DNA of 64,000 nt from positions 434,001-498,000 of the forward strand of contig NZ_JAJPRF010000002.1 of the NCBI RefSeq assembly GCF_021206925.1, given 5' to 3'. This document shows positions 10,101 to 18,383 of this stretch, piece after piece (the stretch's first letter is position 1; each line of letters begins with the position of its first letter). A model generated the notes under the pieces. The model worked only from the letters and a program-made list of their open reading frames with translations. It was not told the origin of the DNA and searched no databases. A program made the position numbers and the translations under genes. This DNA is from Rhodoflexus caldus (lineage in GTDB: Bacteria; Bacteroidota; Bacteroidia; Cytophagales; Thermoflexibacteraceae).

Positions 10101-10687
10101 GGTAAGGTCATGCGAAGTAAACCATTACCATAGGCACGACTAAAGTTATTTTCATTGTCCAAAAAACCTCCCTCATCGCTACCCGAAACAAAATTGAGCA
10201 AATTCAGGTCAAAGCCGCTCAAGTTTAACCTCCCACCATTGAATGAAAGGCGATTGCGCAAATCTATGGCTCTGCCCAGCGTAACTTCGCCCGAAGGCTT
10301 GTTGAGGTCTAATCGGAAGAAATTGATGTTTTGCACCGTTGCGGAAAGCAACTGATTGGCTGCGCCGTTGAGCAAAACCGTTCCTTCGGTGGGGAACAAG
10401 CCGTTGGTTGCCTGATGCGAAAGGTTGCCGCCCAGCGAAAGCAAGCCCGTGCTTGGAACGGTAGCGGTATTCAAATTGGTAAAACTGCCCGTAACGCGCA
10501 GCGTAGCACCTGCGTCAATGGCAGTTGTGCCGTTGGCAGCATTCTGAAAATCACCGTTGACGTGCAGCAGTGCGCCGTTGCGAACGGTGATATTCGTTCG
10601 GTTGTGTATCAATTGGGCAAACAAGGGCGGCGCACTCAGCAACAAAAGCCATAACCAACCCCAATGCCGTAAACTTCGGATGCTCAT
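4145..10687 (-). CDS. Giant secreted multi-PKD protein with T9SS sorting domain
   Basis: A 2180-residue exported protein. A signal peptide ends near residue 24 (LLLLSAPPLFA). Residues 25-320 form a beta-rich N-terminal region with repeated LxLxGNL-type strands. About nine PKD domains follow from roughly 430 to 1297, most with the W(D/N)FGDG signature. Ten short Ig-like repeats with the core YLWSTGATT or FRWSDGS run from 1300 to 1995, then one more PKD domain (HEWDFGDGN, about 2003-2075). The last 80 residues (VFPNPARGKFTL, LPTGLYLMKI, a final lysine-glutamate) are a type A T9SS sorting domain, so the protein is expected to cross the outer membrane by T9SS and be anchored or released. Such proteins are usually adhesins or matrix components. 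It is the last gene of a five-gene leftward operon, 22 bp after the collar-like gene. Near-identical repeats in the PKD part make the DNA internally repetitive. Confidence 0.85.
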   Translation of the reverse strand: MSIRSLRHWGWLWLLLLSAPPLFAQLIHNRTNITVRNGALLHVNGDFQNAANGTTAIDAGATLRVTGSFTNLNTATVPSTGLLSLGGNLSHQATNGLFPTEGTVLLNGAANQLLSATVQNINFFRLDLNKPSGEVTLGRAIDLRNRLSFNGGRLNLSGFDLNLLNFVSGSDEGGFLDNENNFSRAYGNGLLRMTLPAFAPNNIMLNLRGTGLGITTGGANMGTTQIWRGHTAFANAADGSIARYFGFNAANAANAQVRLGYVDDEVAGNENNYALFVSPDGGATFQNFGGTPNAASNFLESTAAAPIGNNTILTLADANCANAPRLADNPDAATPTTSATTGQTVEIYVIQGNPLTLRVYNDVAADGNGANLIDARWSGAFVSHTLPTLNLVQTHAVNTATVGRFLYTITLTNARGCTNSRTYAVNVFPRFTPDFTATNACTGGNHDFATANLNTALTADLTAAGYSAVYTVEWDFIGAGSSPQIRTLTDQASDADTHNRSYTTAGVYNVRLRLTAKYRSGGVDRITYTDETVKAVEARPLPVPDFNFTEVCAGTASNFTVTGTPITSPLSFPSATPSGMPVSIATSFWQFGDGNTLTNTGANALDAVNHTYAAPGVYTVRLTMTSAHGCTAFTEKTVEVRPNPAPAFAATVVCNGSATAFTNNSTIANPPGLSVTPAIVQSEWIFGDGDSQIVAGTGNVSHTYATAGRYNVTLRTTSNAVPACITEITQVVDVYPIPVAAFTKTDVCAGTPTTFTNASTVAQPLGLAVLPQIATSVWDFGDGNTQTLTGANALDMVQHTYAAAGVYTVTLTVISNAPTSPAACSHTVTQTVEVRPNPVPDFAFLDDLCFTGAGIEFLNFSAIADPGGLAVTPEITESRWNFGDGSPLEVLTGANALDAVSHTYAAAGVYAVTLTVVSNTGCTVVLTKNITIHPQPVPNFTFTQVCHTAPTTFTNTSAVPLPIGFATAPQIVTSVWNFGDGNTQTLTGANALNAVSHTYAAAGVYTVRLTVTTDAPDACTQFVEYNVEVRPNPVAAFTSVGAACINPAGYVFTNTSSIADPGGLAAMPQIVESRWNFGDGSPLVVLTGANTMDDVTHVYALAGTYPVTLTVVSNTGCTHSFTQNFTVHPLPTAAFTAANICKDSPLTLTNTSTGVHALVSSVWDFGDGSPVVTLGGNDDATHTYAAFGTFTVTLTVTDINGCTHQTAQNITVHPRPAAAFTVPALRCETEAIAFTNTTNTFAAGTTYVWDFGDGDTSTDESPVKTYATAGTYTVMLTATNGFGCMDVFTQNVVIHPKPVLSFGGVIGTCAANLTLDAENPGSTYLWSTGATTRTINVTASGIYSVTVTSPAGCQITETVDVQLLSTINLNLGADREACGETFLDAGNSGSTYLWNTGATTRFIRVTETGTYSVTVTDGGGCQRTDEVFIRIKKQPFLQFPKSREILCRGEKLTLQPAINQNAVRYLWSTGETTRAIEVDKPGRYMLTVFSQDGCSAESWVDVAVGGPEPFEFPEEINKCFGEVEVLDARNFAPGTTFRWSDGSAARTLTVRRSGTYWVEVSKDGCTIRRSVRVNFAEEVKVPENQMEICGDETAVLDAGNAGSRYLWSTGATTQTIQARTAGVYVVQITTPQGCTSRHEIRLNVKPRLSVDLGQNRTSCQPVVLDAGNAGARFRWSDGSAGQTLRVSRSGTYTVTVMREGFCEAQSSVTVTIREPETLPVAELTLCEGDTETLEADAAQIYRWSTGATVRSISVRQAGSYRVEMTDAEGCVRVKDFIVRTRPKLTVDLGANQVSCTPVTLNAGNAGARFRWSDGSTGQTLRVSRSGIYTVTVMREGFCEATASVNITIEEPPLEVNLGDDREICEGETVTLDAGNPGMSYEWSTGETTRTITVSRAGVYRVRVRNGQCTATDEVEVKVNPLPQVQLPQEQQLCEGNSLELEINAQADVRYTWTREGGNFTASGNKVTITQTGRYTLTAVSNKGCTTVRTVNIIRNPQSIEAQFLSQSEVGVGEQVQFINVSHPAPNRHEWDFGDGNKSTAQNPVHSYAREGTFDVTLKVSNGVCEHTRTKRINVKRQGGRLPNDGLAQGAPPSAAFKGIVEARVFPNPARGKFTLDVKMGDEANVQIQFYDLRGVPVSETFEVQAKDFTREFDFGHLPTGLYLMKIVSDTQSLVLRVMKE

Positions 10688-10709
10688 ACCGTAAGGGTTT
10701 AAGGTGATA

Positions 10710-11636
10710 TCAGTTGATGCGCATGATGAACGCTAAGGCAAAGTAGGGCGGGCGGTTTTCGTGCGGTGCGCCGCTGCCTGCGGTACTGGTCGTAAAGCTG
10801 TGTGAGTGTGCACCGGTGGTGTTACTTTGCACCTGCCCGCGCCATCGGTTGTCGTTGGGGTCTGAGTCGCTGCCGCCGCCGAAGCCCATATCTACGGTGG
10901 TTGAGTTGCCCACATAGAACCTTGTGCGCCAGCTAAGCCCTGATGCATCCGTACCTTCGGTCATGTGGAAATGGTCGCCGTCCCAAGAAGTAAAACCCGT
11001 GTGGTTGTGTGCGGGCATTTCGGCAGCGGAAAGTGCCACCTGATTTGCCCCGCCGATGTTACCGGGTGCATAGCTGCTACCCGCACCTACGATGAAGCGG
11101 TCGCGAAGGTCGGGGGTGCCATTGCTGCCGTCGCACAAAGACCAGCCCGCGGGAATGGACGCAATAGAACCGCTCCACATGATAATGCCGCCGATGGGAA
11201 CAGTGCCGTTGCCGTTGATAGTGCCGCTGACGTTCACCGTACTTGCCGTAATTGTGCCCGCAGTAGAGAGGTTATTGGCTGTCAGATTGCCGTTGATGAG
11301 CGCATTGCCTTGTACTTCCAATCGGTTGGTTGGTGCGGTAGCATTACCGATTCCGACATTGCCGTTGTTGAAACTCCATGCGTCCAATACTATCCATTGC
11401 GCACCCGAACGGTACACAAACTTGTTCAGCGTTGTATTGAAAACCAACAAACCGTTGGCAGGCGTGGCAATTACATTGTGGTCGGGTAAGCGGGGCACTA
11501 ACAGCCCGCGGTCGGCAGCGGTAACATCTAACATGGCAGAGTTATCGGGCGTGGCAGTGCCGATACCTACGTTTTGCGCCCATGCCTGAACAGACAGCAG
11601 GGCAATTGCAATCAAGAAAATGCTGAATCGTTTCAT
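10710..11636 (-). CDS. Secreted protein with phage tail-collar-like domain
   Basis: A 308-residue protein with a clear signal peptide (MKRFSIFLIAIALLSVQAWAQ). After it comes NVGIGTATP, the opening common in secreted Bacteroidota proteins with tail-fibre-like stalks, and a low-complexity stalk region (LINGNLTANNLSTAGTITAS). Residues from about 150 on carry the collar pattern: GGIIMWSGSI, PAGWSLCDG, PDLRDRFIVGAG, PAHNHTG and a final HENRPPYFALAFIMRI. The domain is known from phage fibres but is widespread in secreted bacterial proteins; no other phage gene is nearby. It sits between the FN3 gene (18 bp upstream) and the PKD gene (22 bp downstream). It probably forms a trimeric fibre tip or stalk; that is inference. 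Confidence 0.8.
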   Translation of the reverse strand: MKRFSIFLIAIALLSVQAWAQNVGIGTATPDNSAMLDVTAADRGLLVPRLPDHNVIATPANGLLVFNTTLNKFVYRSGAQWIVLDAWSFNNGNVGIGNATAPTNRLEVQGNALINGNLTANNLSTAGTITASTVNVSGTINGNGTVPIGGIIMWSGSIASIPAGWSLCDGSNGTPDLRDRFIVGAGSSYAPGNIGGANQVALSAAEMPAHNHTGFTSWDGDHFHMTEGTDASGLSWRTRFYVGNSTTVDMGFGGGSDSDPNDNRWRGQVQSNTTGAHSHSFTTSTAGSGAPHENRPPYFALAFIMRIN

Positions 11637-11654
11637 ACGGCTTCTTACGGGTTT

Positions 11655-13625
11655 TTATTCGTTGACGGTGGTTTTGAGGGGTTGAGAGTGTGCAACCGCG
11701 CCGTTGGCATAGGTGCGCACTTGGTAGTAATAAGTTTGTCCGGGCTTTACGTCTGCATCGGAAAATTTCGCTTCGGTGAGCATTCCGCTGACGGGTCGCC
11801 AAGAGGTGTTTTCCTGTTTGCGATAGACAATGAACCCTTGCAAGGTCGGTTCTTTGGGTTTGTTCCAACTCAATTGCAATTGCTTGTTGCGCTTGTCGTA
11901 GGCGGCGGTTAAACCGCCTGCTTTCAGTGCTTCGGCGTTGGCATTTGCCGTCAGCGATGCGGCAAGCGGTCGCGCCTGCGGGGAAGTGTTACCGCTGCTG
12001 TCTGTGGCAGTGAGCGTATAGCGATAAAGTTTACCTTCCTGCAAGCCCTTGTCGGTAAAAGCAGTTTGCGCGGGGGGCAGCATCGCGCCCAAGGGCACAA
12101 AACCCGCCGAATCAACGGCGCGGAAGAGTTGATAACCTTTCAAATCGCTTTCAGCATTGGCAAGCCAACTAAGGGTAAGGCTTTTATCGGCATTAACGGT
12201 AAGGGCAGTAAGGACGGGCTGTTCGGGGGCTGTAATGTCGGGCATTCTGCCTTCGGCTGCCTGCGAACCTCTGCTTTCGTTGCCCGAAGAGTCTAAGGCT
12301 ACCAATCGGTAAATGAACTTGTTGCGGGCAACGGCGGGCAGTTTGTCCACGTAGCTTGTGGCGGTGAGCACGTCGTTGTGAATCAATGCGAACGATTCGG
12401 GGCGGTTTTCGTCTATGGTGCGATAAAGCCGATAGCCCAGCAAGTCGGGTTCGGTGTTGGCTTTCCATTTGAGGTGCATTTCACCGCTTCGGGCTTCCAG
12501 CGTTAAGCCTTGCGGGGGTGCGGGCGGCTCTTTGTCGGGCAAAATGGCAAAAGTTGTGTCCGAATCGCTGCGGTTGCCTGCGCGGTCAAAGGTTGCAACC
12601 TTGTAGAACCACACATCGGCAGCGGGCGGCTCATCTGTAAACACTGTATCGCGGGGCTGTTGCAAACGGTTGTTGATTTTTCGGAAGCCCGTTTGCTCTT
12701 TGCGCCCGCGGCGGTAGATGTCGTAACCCGCCACATCGGGCGAAAGCGATGATTGCCAGCGAAGGGCAATTTTGCCGCTCTTCGGGTCTGCCTGCGAAGC
12801 CAGCGCACCTGCCGGAACAGGTGGTATGCGGTCTTCGGCACGCACTTCCACCGCGGCGGAAGGCTGCGTTTCCCTGCCGAAAAGGTCTATGCCCACTACC
12901 TCATAGGCATAACTTACGCCGTATTGCAGGGTTGTATCGGCATAAAGAAAACCCTGCTTTTGCAAATCGTCCAAGCTGCTCATCAGCGGCAATTCGTTGA
13001 GTTTTTTGCGCCCTTCGGCAACCGATGTGCGATAGACGTTCACTGCCAAAAATCGGGAAGGTTCGGCTTTCCATCCCAACTGAAAAATTCTGTCGGTCAA
13101 AAGATGGACGATGCCGACGGGCGGGGCTTCCAACACTTCCTCACCCATGGTTACGGCGGGCGACGTATTGAGCACCTTGCCCGATGCGCTGATGACGCGG
13201 TATTCATAGCTCTGCCCCGCAACGGCAGTTGCGTCGGTGTACCAATTGCCCAGATAGCGGGCAAAATCGGGGCTTAATACCGATTGAATTGTAATGAATG
13301 CACCTGCCAGCGTGGCTAAATCGTCGGCGTTTAGTTTATCGGCTAATTCGCGGTAAGATGCCAGCGCGGAATTGCGGTCAAGGGCTTCTTGGGGCAACGG
13401 GACATCGCCTTTTTTAACGGGTTTTGCCGTCAGTTTTTCCCATTGGTTGCGCCCCGCAGGGCTGCGAAACACGTTCACACCTTCGGCAACATACACCGCA
13501 CGCGGAAACCAGCGAACAATCATGCCGCCTTGGGCAGGGGTGGCAATCACACGGTTATCTTGTGCAAAACTTACGCCTGCAACCGCCATGAGCCACAGGC
13601 AAACGGAAAAGATTTTGGCTTTCAC
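11655..13625 (-). CDS. Secreted fibronectin type III repeat protein
   Basis: A 656-residue protein with a signal peptide (LWLMAVAGVSFAQ). At least four well-formed FN3 modules are visible, each with a GYDIYRR/GYRLYRT/GYQLFRA/GFIVYRK strand: about 295-385, 390-475, 485-570 and 575-655. The N-terminal 280 residues hold more degenerate FN3-like units (RAVYVAEGVNVFR, RFLAVNVYRTSV). There is no T9SS sorting domain, so unlike the PKD protein it may stay in the periplasm or use another route. It starts 5 bp after the stop of the 1577-residue gene, indicating translational coupling. Likely a structural or protein-binding partner of the other products of this operon. Confidence 0.8.
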   Translation of the reverse strand: MKAKIFSVCLWLMAVAGVSFAQDNRVIATPAQGGMIVRWFPRAVYVAEGVNVFRSPAGRNQWEKLTAKPVKKGDVPLPQEALDRNSALASYRELADKLNADDLATLAGAFITIQSVLSPDFARYLGNWYTDATAVAGQSYEYRVISASGKVLNTSPAVTMGEEVLEAPPVGIVHLLTDRIFQLGWKAEPSRFLAVNVYRTSVAEGRKKLNELPLMSSLDDLQKQGFLYADTTLQYGVSYAYEVVGIDLFGRETQPSAAVEVRAEDRIPPVPAGALASQADPKSGKIALRWQSSLSPDVAGYDIYRRGRKEQTGFRKINNRLQQPRDTVFTDEPPAADVWFYKVATFDRAGNRSDSDTTFAILPDKEPPAPPQGLTLEARSGEMHLKWKANTEPDLLGYRLYRTIDENRPESFALIHNDVLTATSYVDKLPAVARNKFIYRLVALDSSGNESRGSQAAEGRMPDITAPEQPVLTALTVNADKSLTLSWLANAESDLKGYQLFRAVDSAGFVPLGAMLPPAQTAFTDKGLQEGKLYRYTLTATDSSGNTSPQARPLAASLTANANAEALKAGGLTAAYDKRNKQLQLSWNKPKEPTLQGFIVYRKQENTSWRPVSGMLTEAKFSDADVKPGQTYYYQVRTYANGAVAHSQPLKTTVNE

Positions 13626-13630
13626 GGCGG

Positions 13631-16600
13631 CTATTGGATTTTATGGGTGAACTGTTGGGTCTCAATGTCAAAGTCAATGCCTACTACGTGCACTTTGCCG
13701 CGCAGTTTGCCGCTGACGGAAATTTCATTCTTGAAGCGGGCTATCAAATCGCCTTGGAAAATGACATCCACCAGTCGCAAGTTGCCTTTGCCCACTACAA
13801 CAAGTTCCCACTCTACGCCTACCGCTGCGCGTGCTGTTGCGCTCAACCGAATGTTATCCAGTCCAAGTTCGGGTTGGAAAATTACTCTGGTACTTGCCAT
13901 TGCCTGCAAATAGGCGGAAAGGTACGGGCGAATGGCTGCCACTTCGCGAATGCCTATCCACGGCAGTTGCAAGTCTATGCCCGCTTTGAAACCGACCCCT
14001 ACTTCAAATTCCTTTTCGTTGATGTCCAAAAAGCCTGTCATGGCAACCCCCAAACACATGGGCATCATGTAGGCGGGTCGTTCGCGGCTGCCTATGTTGA
14101 GCCGCACATGCTGCGGGCTAAGGTCAATGGCAAAATTGTTTTGTCCACAAACAACGGGGGCATTAAACATGGCGTTGGCTTCCAATCGTATCCGCGTATC
14201 GGGCACGGAAATCACGGCTTTTCCGTCAATGGCTGCCACAGAGTAGGTAAACATGCCCGGCAAGCCGACGTTGCCCACCTTGCCGAATATCTTCATGCCA
14301 ATGATGTAGCCCAAACGCGAATCGCCGGAAACAGGGCGGTCAAACCTGCCGCCGTTGAGTGAAAGCTCTATCATGCCGCCAAACTGCGCAATCATACCCG
14401 AGGTGGGCATATCGGAAAATTGCGCCCGCAACATCATGCCGAACCAATTGTCGGGGTCGGGAACGAAGGTCAGGCTGTGCATACTGATGTCTTCGCCGAT
14501 GTCTTCAAAGCTGCTGCGCTTCATACCGAAGTAGAACACGCCTTCCATGCCTGTGAGGAACAACACCTTCGGCACAACGGGAATACCTTTGGAAAGCATT
14601 TCCATCACTTTGGCTTTGGTAGATTTGCCCCCGTTGGCGTTGTTGCCCGCATTTTTGGCTGCATTGGCAACGTTCTGCCCCGCATCAAACAAAGAGTTAC
14701 CCTTGGGCGAAGGCTTGACAGGGAACAACTGATTGCCCGTTACTTTGAAATAGATTTTTCCCGCCACCCACTTTGCGCCTTCCAGAGCTACGTTGCCTAC
14801 TGCCTTCGCTGCTGCCCCCGCTTTGGCTTTCAAATAGGCTTTTACGGTAAGTTCCAACTCACCGCGCAGGGCTATGTCGTCGGACGTTTTGACCAAATTT
14901 GCCCACAGCAAGGCAAGCCTTCTTTGCTCATGTTCGGTCAGGCGTTTTTCCAATGTGCCGCTGCGGTCGTCCATGCGTTTGATGAAAATCAGCTCATCGT
15001 CGGTTTTGACCTTGCGGGCAAGAATCTCTTCCAACTCTTTTTGCATGAGTTGCTTAATGTCTTCGGACGAAAGCGGCACGCCGTATTTTTCCTCTAATTG
15101 TTCGGCAATGGCGCTTTCGCGTTGGAAGTCTGCCAAAGCCGCATCCATCAGCGGGGCAACGGCAGCGCGTGATTCTACCTTTCCGCCAACGGCAGCCCCG
15201 AACTGAATCAGCCCGAAGGGATATTTATCCTTTGCGCCCGCTATTGCCAAACCGTAGAGTTGAATGGCAAAAGGCAATTCCATTTTGCCGTCTAATGCGC
15301 CCATGAAGGCATCGCCGTATATCTGATGCCCGTAGTAGAGTTTCAACATGCCTTCCATGGAAAACAATAGCGGCACGGCAACGCGCATGTACATGGAATC
15401 CATCACAATTTTGCCGTCCGCATCGGTTTGTTTGAACATGCCGCCCCTGAAAACGGCAGGCACGGAAGCACTGTTGCCGCTGATGCCTGCGGTGGGTCGG
15501 GGGTCTAATCTGTCGGGCGGCATACCCGATGTGCGCGGCGGAATTTCCCGCGCCCTTTCGCGGTCGCTGTCGGAAATGCCCGTATTGGCGCGGGCTAACA
15601 TCTCTTTAAAATCCATCGCGCTGATAAAGTCGGCGGTCGGAACGCCTTCTTTGCCCGTCGCATTCGCCATCATGACAATTTCGGCACGCACACCAAAGGC
15701 ATATTGACCCGCCAAGTTTGCTGCCATCACGTGTGTAACGCGGATTTCGTTGCCCGAAGGCAATTTGCCCTTGACTTGATTGGTAAGTGCCACCTGCCCG
15801 TTGGGAATACCGAAGCCAATTCGCCCGTCGCCCCAAAGGCGCAAATGCTGCAAGCCGGGCATGGTCAGTTCCAAACTGCGCCATTCGGCATCTAAGGTGA
15901 GTTCTAAGCGTTCGTTATCGGCAAAGGCAGCGCGGGCAATCTGCATTTCCACGCGCTGGTCGCCGCCGTCAGGGTTAAAGGCAAAGTAACGCCCCGTCAG
16001 GTCTTCTTCCATGTGCCCGGGCTGAATGCCTTGCGAAGTGATGTCGGCAGTATAGTTCAACTCTTGGTCGCCTGCCAGCAGCGGAATGCGGATAAAGCCG
16101 CGCAGAGTGCTCTTGGTCAGCACGTTGTCTTCAACGTTGAGTTGTAAGCCGCGCAGGTTGCCGCCAAAGGTGTTGAATAGCGCAGGCAGTTCGTTGTTGA
16201 AATCCCGTTGGAAGCGCAGCGTCAGCCCGCCGCCCGTCAGGAAGGCATGGCTTTCGGGCAACGATTGCAGGTCTGTTTCCCAAGCGCGGGGGAAATAGAA
16301 CTGATTGCTGCCGTCAAACTTTTGCGGGATTTGCAGGCGGTAACTTTCCAAGTAAATGCCTTTCCATGCGGGATTGTCGGCATGGATGCCCGCCGATTTT
16401 TCTTCGGACAAATCCACAACCAATTTTTGAGGCAACAACTGCATCAGCGTACCCGGAACGGCTGCCAGCGGACGGTCAAAGGTCAGGTTGTTTTCCAAGT
16501 AGAACAGTTGGGCGGCTTGCACAAAGCGCACCGACAGCGACTCATCGGTCGGCGCTTTGAACTTGTTTTCGGGCAGCAGCAAATCGCCGTCCATCTGCAA

Positions 16601-18364
16601 CTCATAGCGGTTGTCTTGGTTGATAATGATGCGGGACGAAACGGCTAAGTTGAGACGGAAACGGTAAGGTTCTGCCAACTCAAAGCGGTTGTTTTCTGCC
16701 GCAGCCGTACTTCCCAAAAGTTTAAAATCGTCGTAGCCGAAGCGCGCTTTGGCAAACAGCACTTCCGCCGCTTTGCCGCTTGTAACGGGGTGCGGCAGTG
16801 CCCATTTGGTTTCACCTTCTATCTGCAAAAAGTCTTTGGTAAGAATCAGGTTTTGCGGGTAGAAATAGGCTGCGCCGTTTTCGGGCAGCGCGGGGGTGAG
16901 TTCTATGCGTTCCCATTTGAGCGGATGCACGATTTCACCGCTTGCCAATACCATGCGTCCCGCGATGTTTTCTAACTTAATGTCCTTAAAATCAAACTCT
17001 TCCGAATCGCCCGCCAAGTTGATTTTGATGCTGCCGCGCCCCGAAAGTTTGCTCAAATCGGCATTGGACGTGCTGATGACGGTAACTTCGTGTTTGCCTG
17101 CCAAGAATTTTTCCACAACAGGCGGTCCGTTGAAAATCAGTGCGTTACTTTTGGCAATTTCCTGCTCGCCGCTGTATGCCAGCACGTGCCATGCGTAGGC
17201 TTTGCCCGATTCGGGTCGCTGCCCGCGCAAGATGTATTCCCAACTGCTACCCGCGGCAGGCGTTTCGGCGGTTTCCTCTTCAAACCATGCAGGATTGACC
17301 GCTACGGCACTTGCAGCATCCTGACCGGGCAGAAGTTCTATGGCGCGGAACTTGTAGCGCACCGCCTGCCCCGCAACCAGATTATCGGGCAGCGACCAAG
17401 CAAATTTCAACAGGTCGTTTTTACCGAAAGCATGCTGATTGTCAGGCTTTTGTAATGCAATTCTGCCGCCTTCGGGGTAGCCGTACCGAAACCAGCATAC
17501 CTGACTGATACCGTTGTTTTTGAACAGGTTGCGCCCGTCGCGGTCTGTTGCCTGCACCGTCCAAACGTAGCGCTTGGCAAGTTCCAGCGGCGGGGCACTG
17601 ATGTTGTAGTTATAGCTGGTGCGCCCCGCAATCGGTTCGGATTCAAAAATCGGGATGGCTTTGCCGTTGTTGATTGCCAACATTGGGTCGGCTTGCGGGT
17701 CGGTTACCTCGTAAACTCTCAACACATATTCCGTGTTTGCCTGAATAGCTGCCGTACCGTTGGTCAGTTGCCATTGGAACTGCACGTTTTGCGGCTCTAT
17801 GGGCTTAACAGAAGTTCCGCAAACGGGCAAAATCGGCGTAGGTTCGTCAATGGTCATCAGCCATGCGTCGTAGCAGCCCGCCCGCGAAAGCACCTGATTG
17901 CTGCGGTAGTCTATCACCTCAAAACAGAAACTGTACAGCCCGTCGGGCAGGCGGTCGGTGCGGCGCAGTTCGTCGGCACTCATGCCGCTGATTTGCATGT
18001 TGTTCAGGTCTAAATATTGCGAAAGGTCGGCGGCGGTCAGGCGCAAAGGCGTGCCGGGCACAATGGTAAACGGTGCAGCGGGACGAAAATCGGGGCGGGT
18101 GCGCAAACTCATGCGGCTGCTTTGAATACTGACGCGCAAATAAAATTCCCACGAAGGTTCGTTAAAGTCGTTAAAAGCGACATTGACGACTAATTTTTCG
18201 CCTGCGGGCGACAAATAATCGCTCAAAAGCGTAGAATACGGCGGCTGAACAATCGGATTGACCCGAAACGGAAAGGTTTGCGCCCGTGCCGTTTGTTGCC
18301 CTGCCCCTGCCAGAAATACCATGCACAAAATTTGCAGTAATTTGTGCCGTACAAACCGACTCAT
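13631..18364 (-). CDS. Very large exported protein, probably TANFOR-type
   Basis: A 1577-residue protein with signal peptide (MVFLAGAGQQTARA). The first 400 residues contain sandwich-like units with WEFYLRVSI, YVLRVYEVTDP and YVWTVQATDRDGRN, resembling fibronectin/TANFOR-type domains of Cytophagia and Tannerella; I recall this family but cannot verify it here. Residues about 430-950 are beta-rich with LTFDRPL, LYLENN and RLWGDGRIGFGIPNG strands. A charged, probably helical stretch follows (about 1075-1160, for example LEEKYGVPLSSEDIKQLMQK), then an alanine/glycine/asparagine-rich linker (DAGQNVANAAKNAGNNANGG), then a C-terminal beta-rich region. No sorting domain is present. The gene lies 19 bp after the barrel gene and is central to the operon. 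Confidence 0.7.
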   Translation of the reverse strand: MSRFVRHKLLQILCMVFLAGAGQQTARAQTFPFRVNPIVQPPYSTLLSDYLSPAGEKLVVNVAFNDFNEPSWEFYLRVSIQSSRMSLRTRPDFRPAAPFTIVPGTPLRLTAADLSQYLDLNNMQISGMSADELRRTDRLPDGLYSFCFEVIDYRSNQVLSRAGCYDAWLMTIDEPTPILPVCGTSVKPIEPQNVQFQWQLTNGTAAIQANTEYVLRVYEVTDPQADPMLAINNGKAIPIFESEPIAGRTSYNYNISAPPLELAKRYVWTVQATDRDGRNLFKNNGISQVCWFRYGYPEGGRIALQKPDNQHAFGKNDLLKFAWSLPDNLVAGQAVRYKFRAIELLPGQDAASAVAVNPAWFEEETAETPAAGSSWEYILRGQRPESGKAYAWHVLAYSGEQEIAKSNALIFNGPPVVEKFLAGKHEVTVISTSNADLSKLSGRGSIKINLAGDSEEFDFKDIKLENIAGRMVLASGEIVHPLKWERIELTPALPENGAAYFYPQNLILTKDFLQIEGETKWALPHPVTSGKAAEVLFAKARFGYDDFKLLGSTAAAENNRFELAEPYRFRLNLAVSSRIIINQDNRYELQMDGDLLLPENKFKAPTDESLSVRFVQAAQLFYLENNLTFDRPLAAVPGTLMQLLPQKLVVDLSEEKSAGIHADNPAWKGIYLESYRLQIPQKFDGSNQFYFPRAWETDLQSLPESHAFLTGGGLTLRFQRDFNNELPALFNTFGGNLRGLQLNVEDNVLTKSTLRGFIRIPLLAGDQELNYTADITSQGIQPGHMEEDLTGRYFAFNPDGGDQRVEMQIARAAFADNERLELTLDAEWRSLELTMPGLQHLRLWGDGRIGFGIPNGQVALTNQVKGKLPSGNEIRVTHVMAANLAGQYAFGVRAEIVMMANATGKEGVPTADFISAMDFKEMLARANTGISDSDRERAREIPPRTSGMPPDRLDPRPTAGISGNSASVPAVFRGGMFKQTDADGKIVMDSMYMRVAVPLLFSMEGMLKLYYGHQIYGDAFMGALDGKMELPFAIQLYGLAIAGAKDKYPFGLIQFGAAVGGKVESRAAVAPLMDAALADFQRESAIAEQLEEKYGVPLSSEDIKQLMQKELEEILARKVKTDDELIFIKRMDDRSGTLEKRLTEHEQRRLALLWANLVKTSDDIALRGELELTVKAYLKAKAGAAAKAVGNVALEGAKWVAGKIYFKVTGNQLFPVKPSPKGNSLFDAGQNVANAAKNAGNNANGGKSTKAKVMEMLSKGIPVVPKVLFLTGMEGVFYFGMKRSSFEDIGEDISMHSLTFVPDPDNWFGMMLRAQFSDMPTSGMIAQFGGMIELSLNGGRFDRPVSGDSRLGYIIGMKIFGKVGNVGLPGMFTYSVAAIDGKAVISVPDTRIRLEANAMFNAPVVCGQNNFAIDLSPQHVRLNIGSRERPAYMMPMCLGVAMTGFLDINEKEFEVGVGFKAGIDLQLPWIGIREVAAIRPYLSAYLQAMASTRVIFQPELGLDNIRLSATARAAVGVEWELVVVGKGNLRLVDVIFQGDLIARFKNEISVSGKLRGKVHVVGIDFDIETQQFTHKIQ

Positions 18365-18383
18365 AGTGTATAACGGTAATAGT

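Noticed and set aside
4220-10654. Many long open frames on the plus strand opposite the PKD gene (for example 4220-4927, 5774-6379, 9536-10105)
   Set aside because: They mirror the GC-rich repeats of the real gene, have no start context or family features, and change with each repeat.
10710-11636. Prophage remnant suggested by the tail-collar domain
   Set aside because: No other phage gene, a standard signal peptide, and tight operon linkage to surface proteins.
13634-15097. Plus-strand frames of 242 and 225 codons
   Set aside because: Shadows of the 1577-residue gene; amino-acid composition is rich in His, Cys and Arg as expected for a wrong frame.
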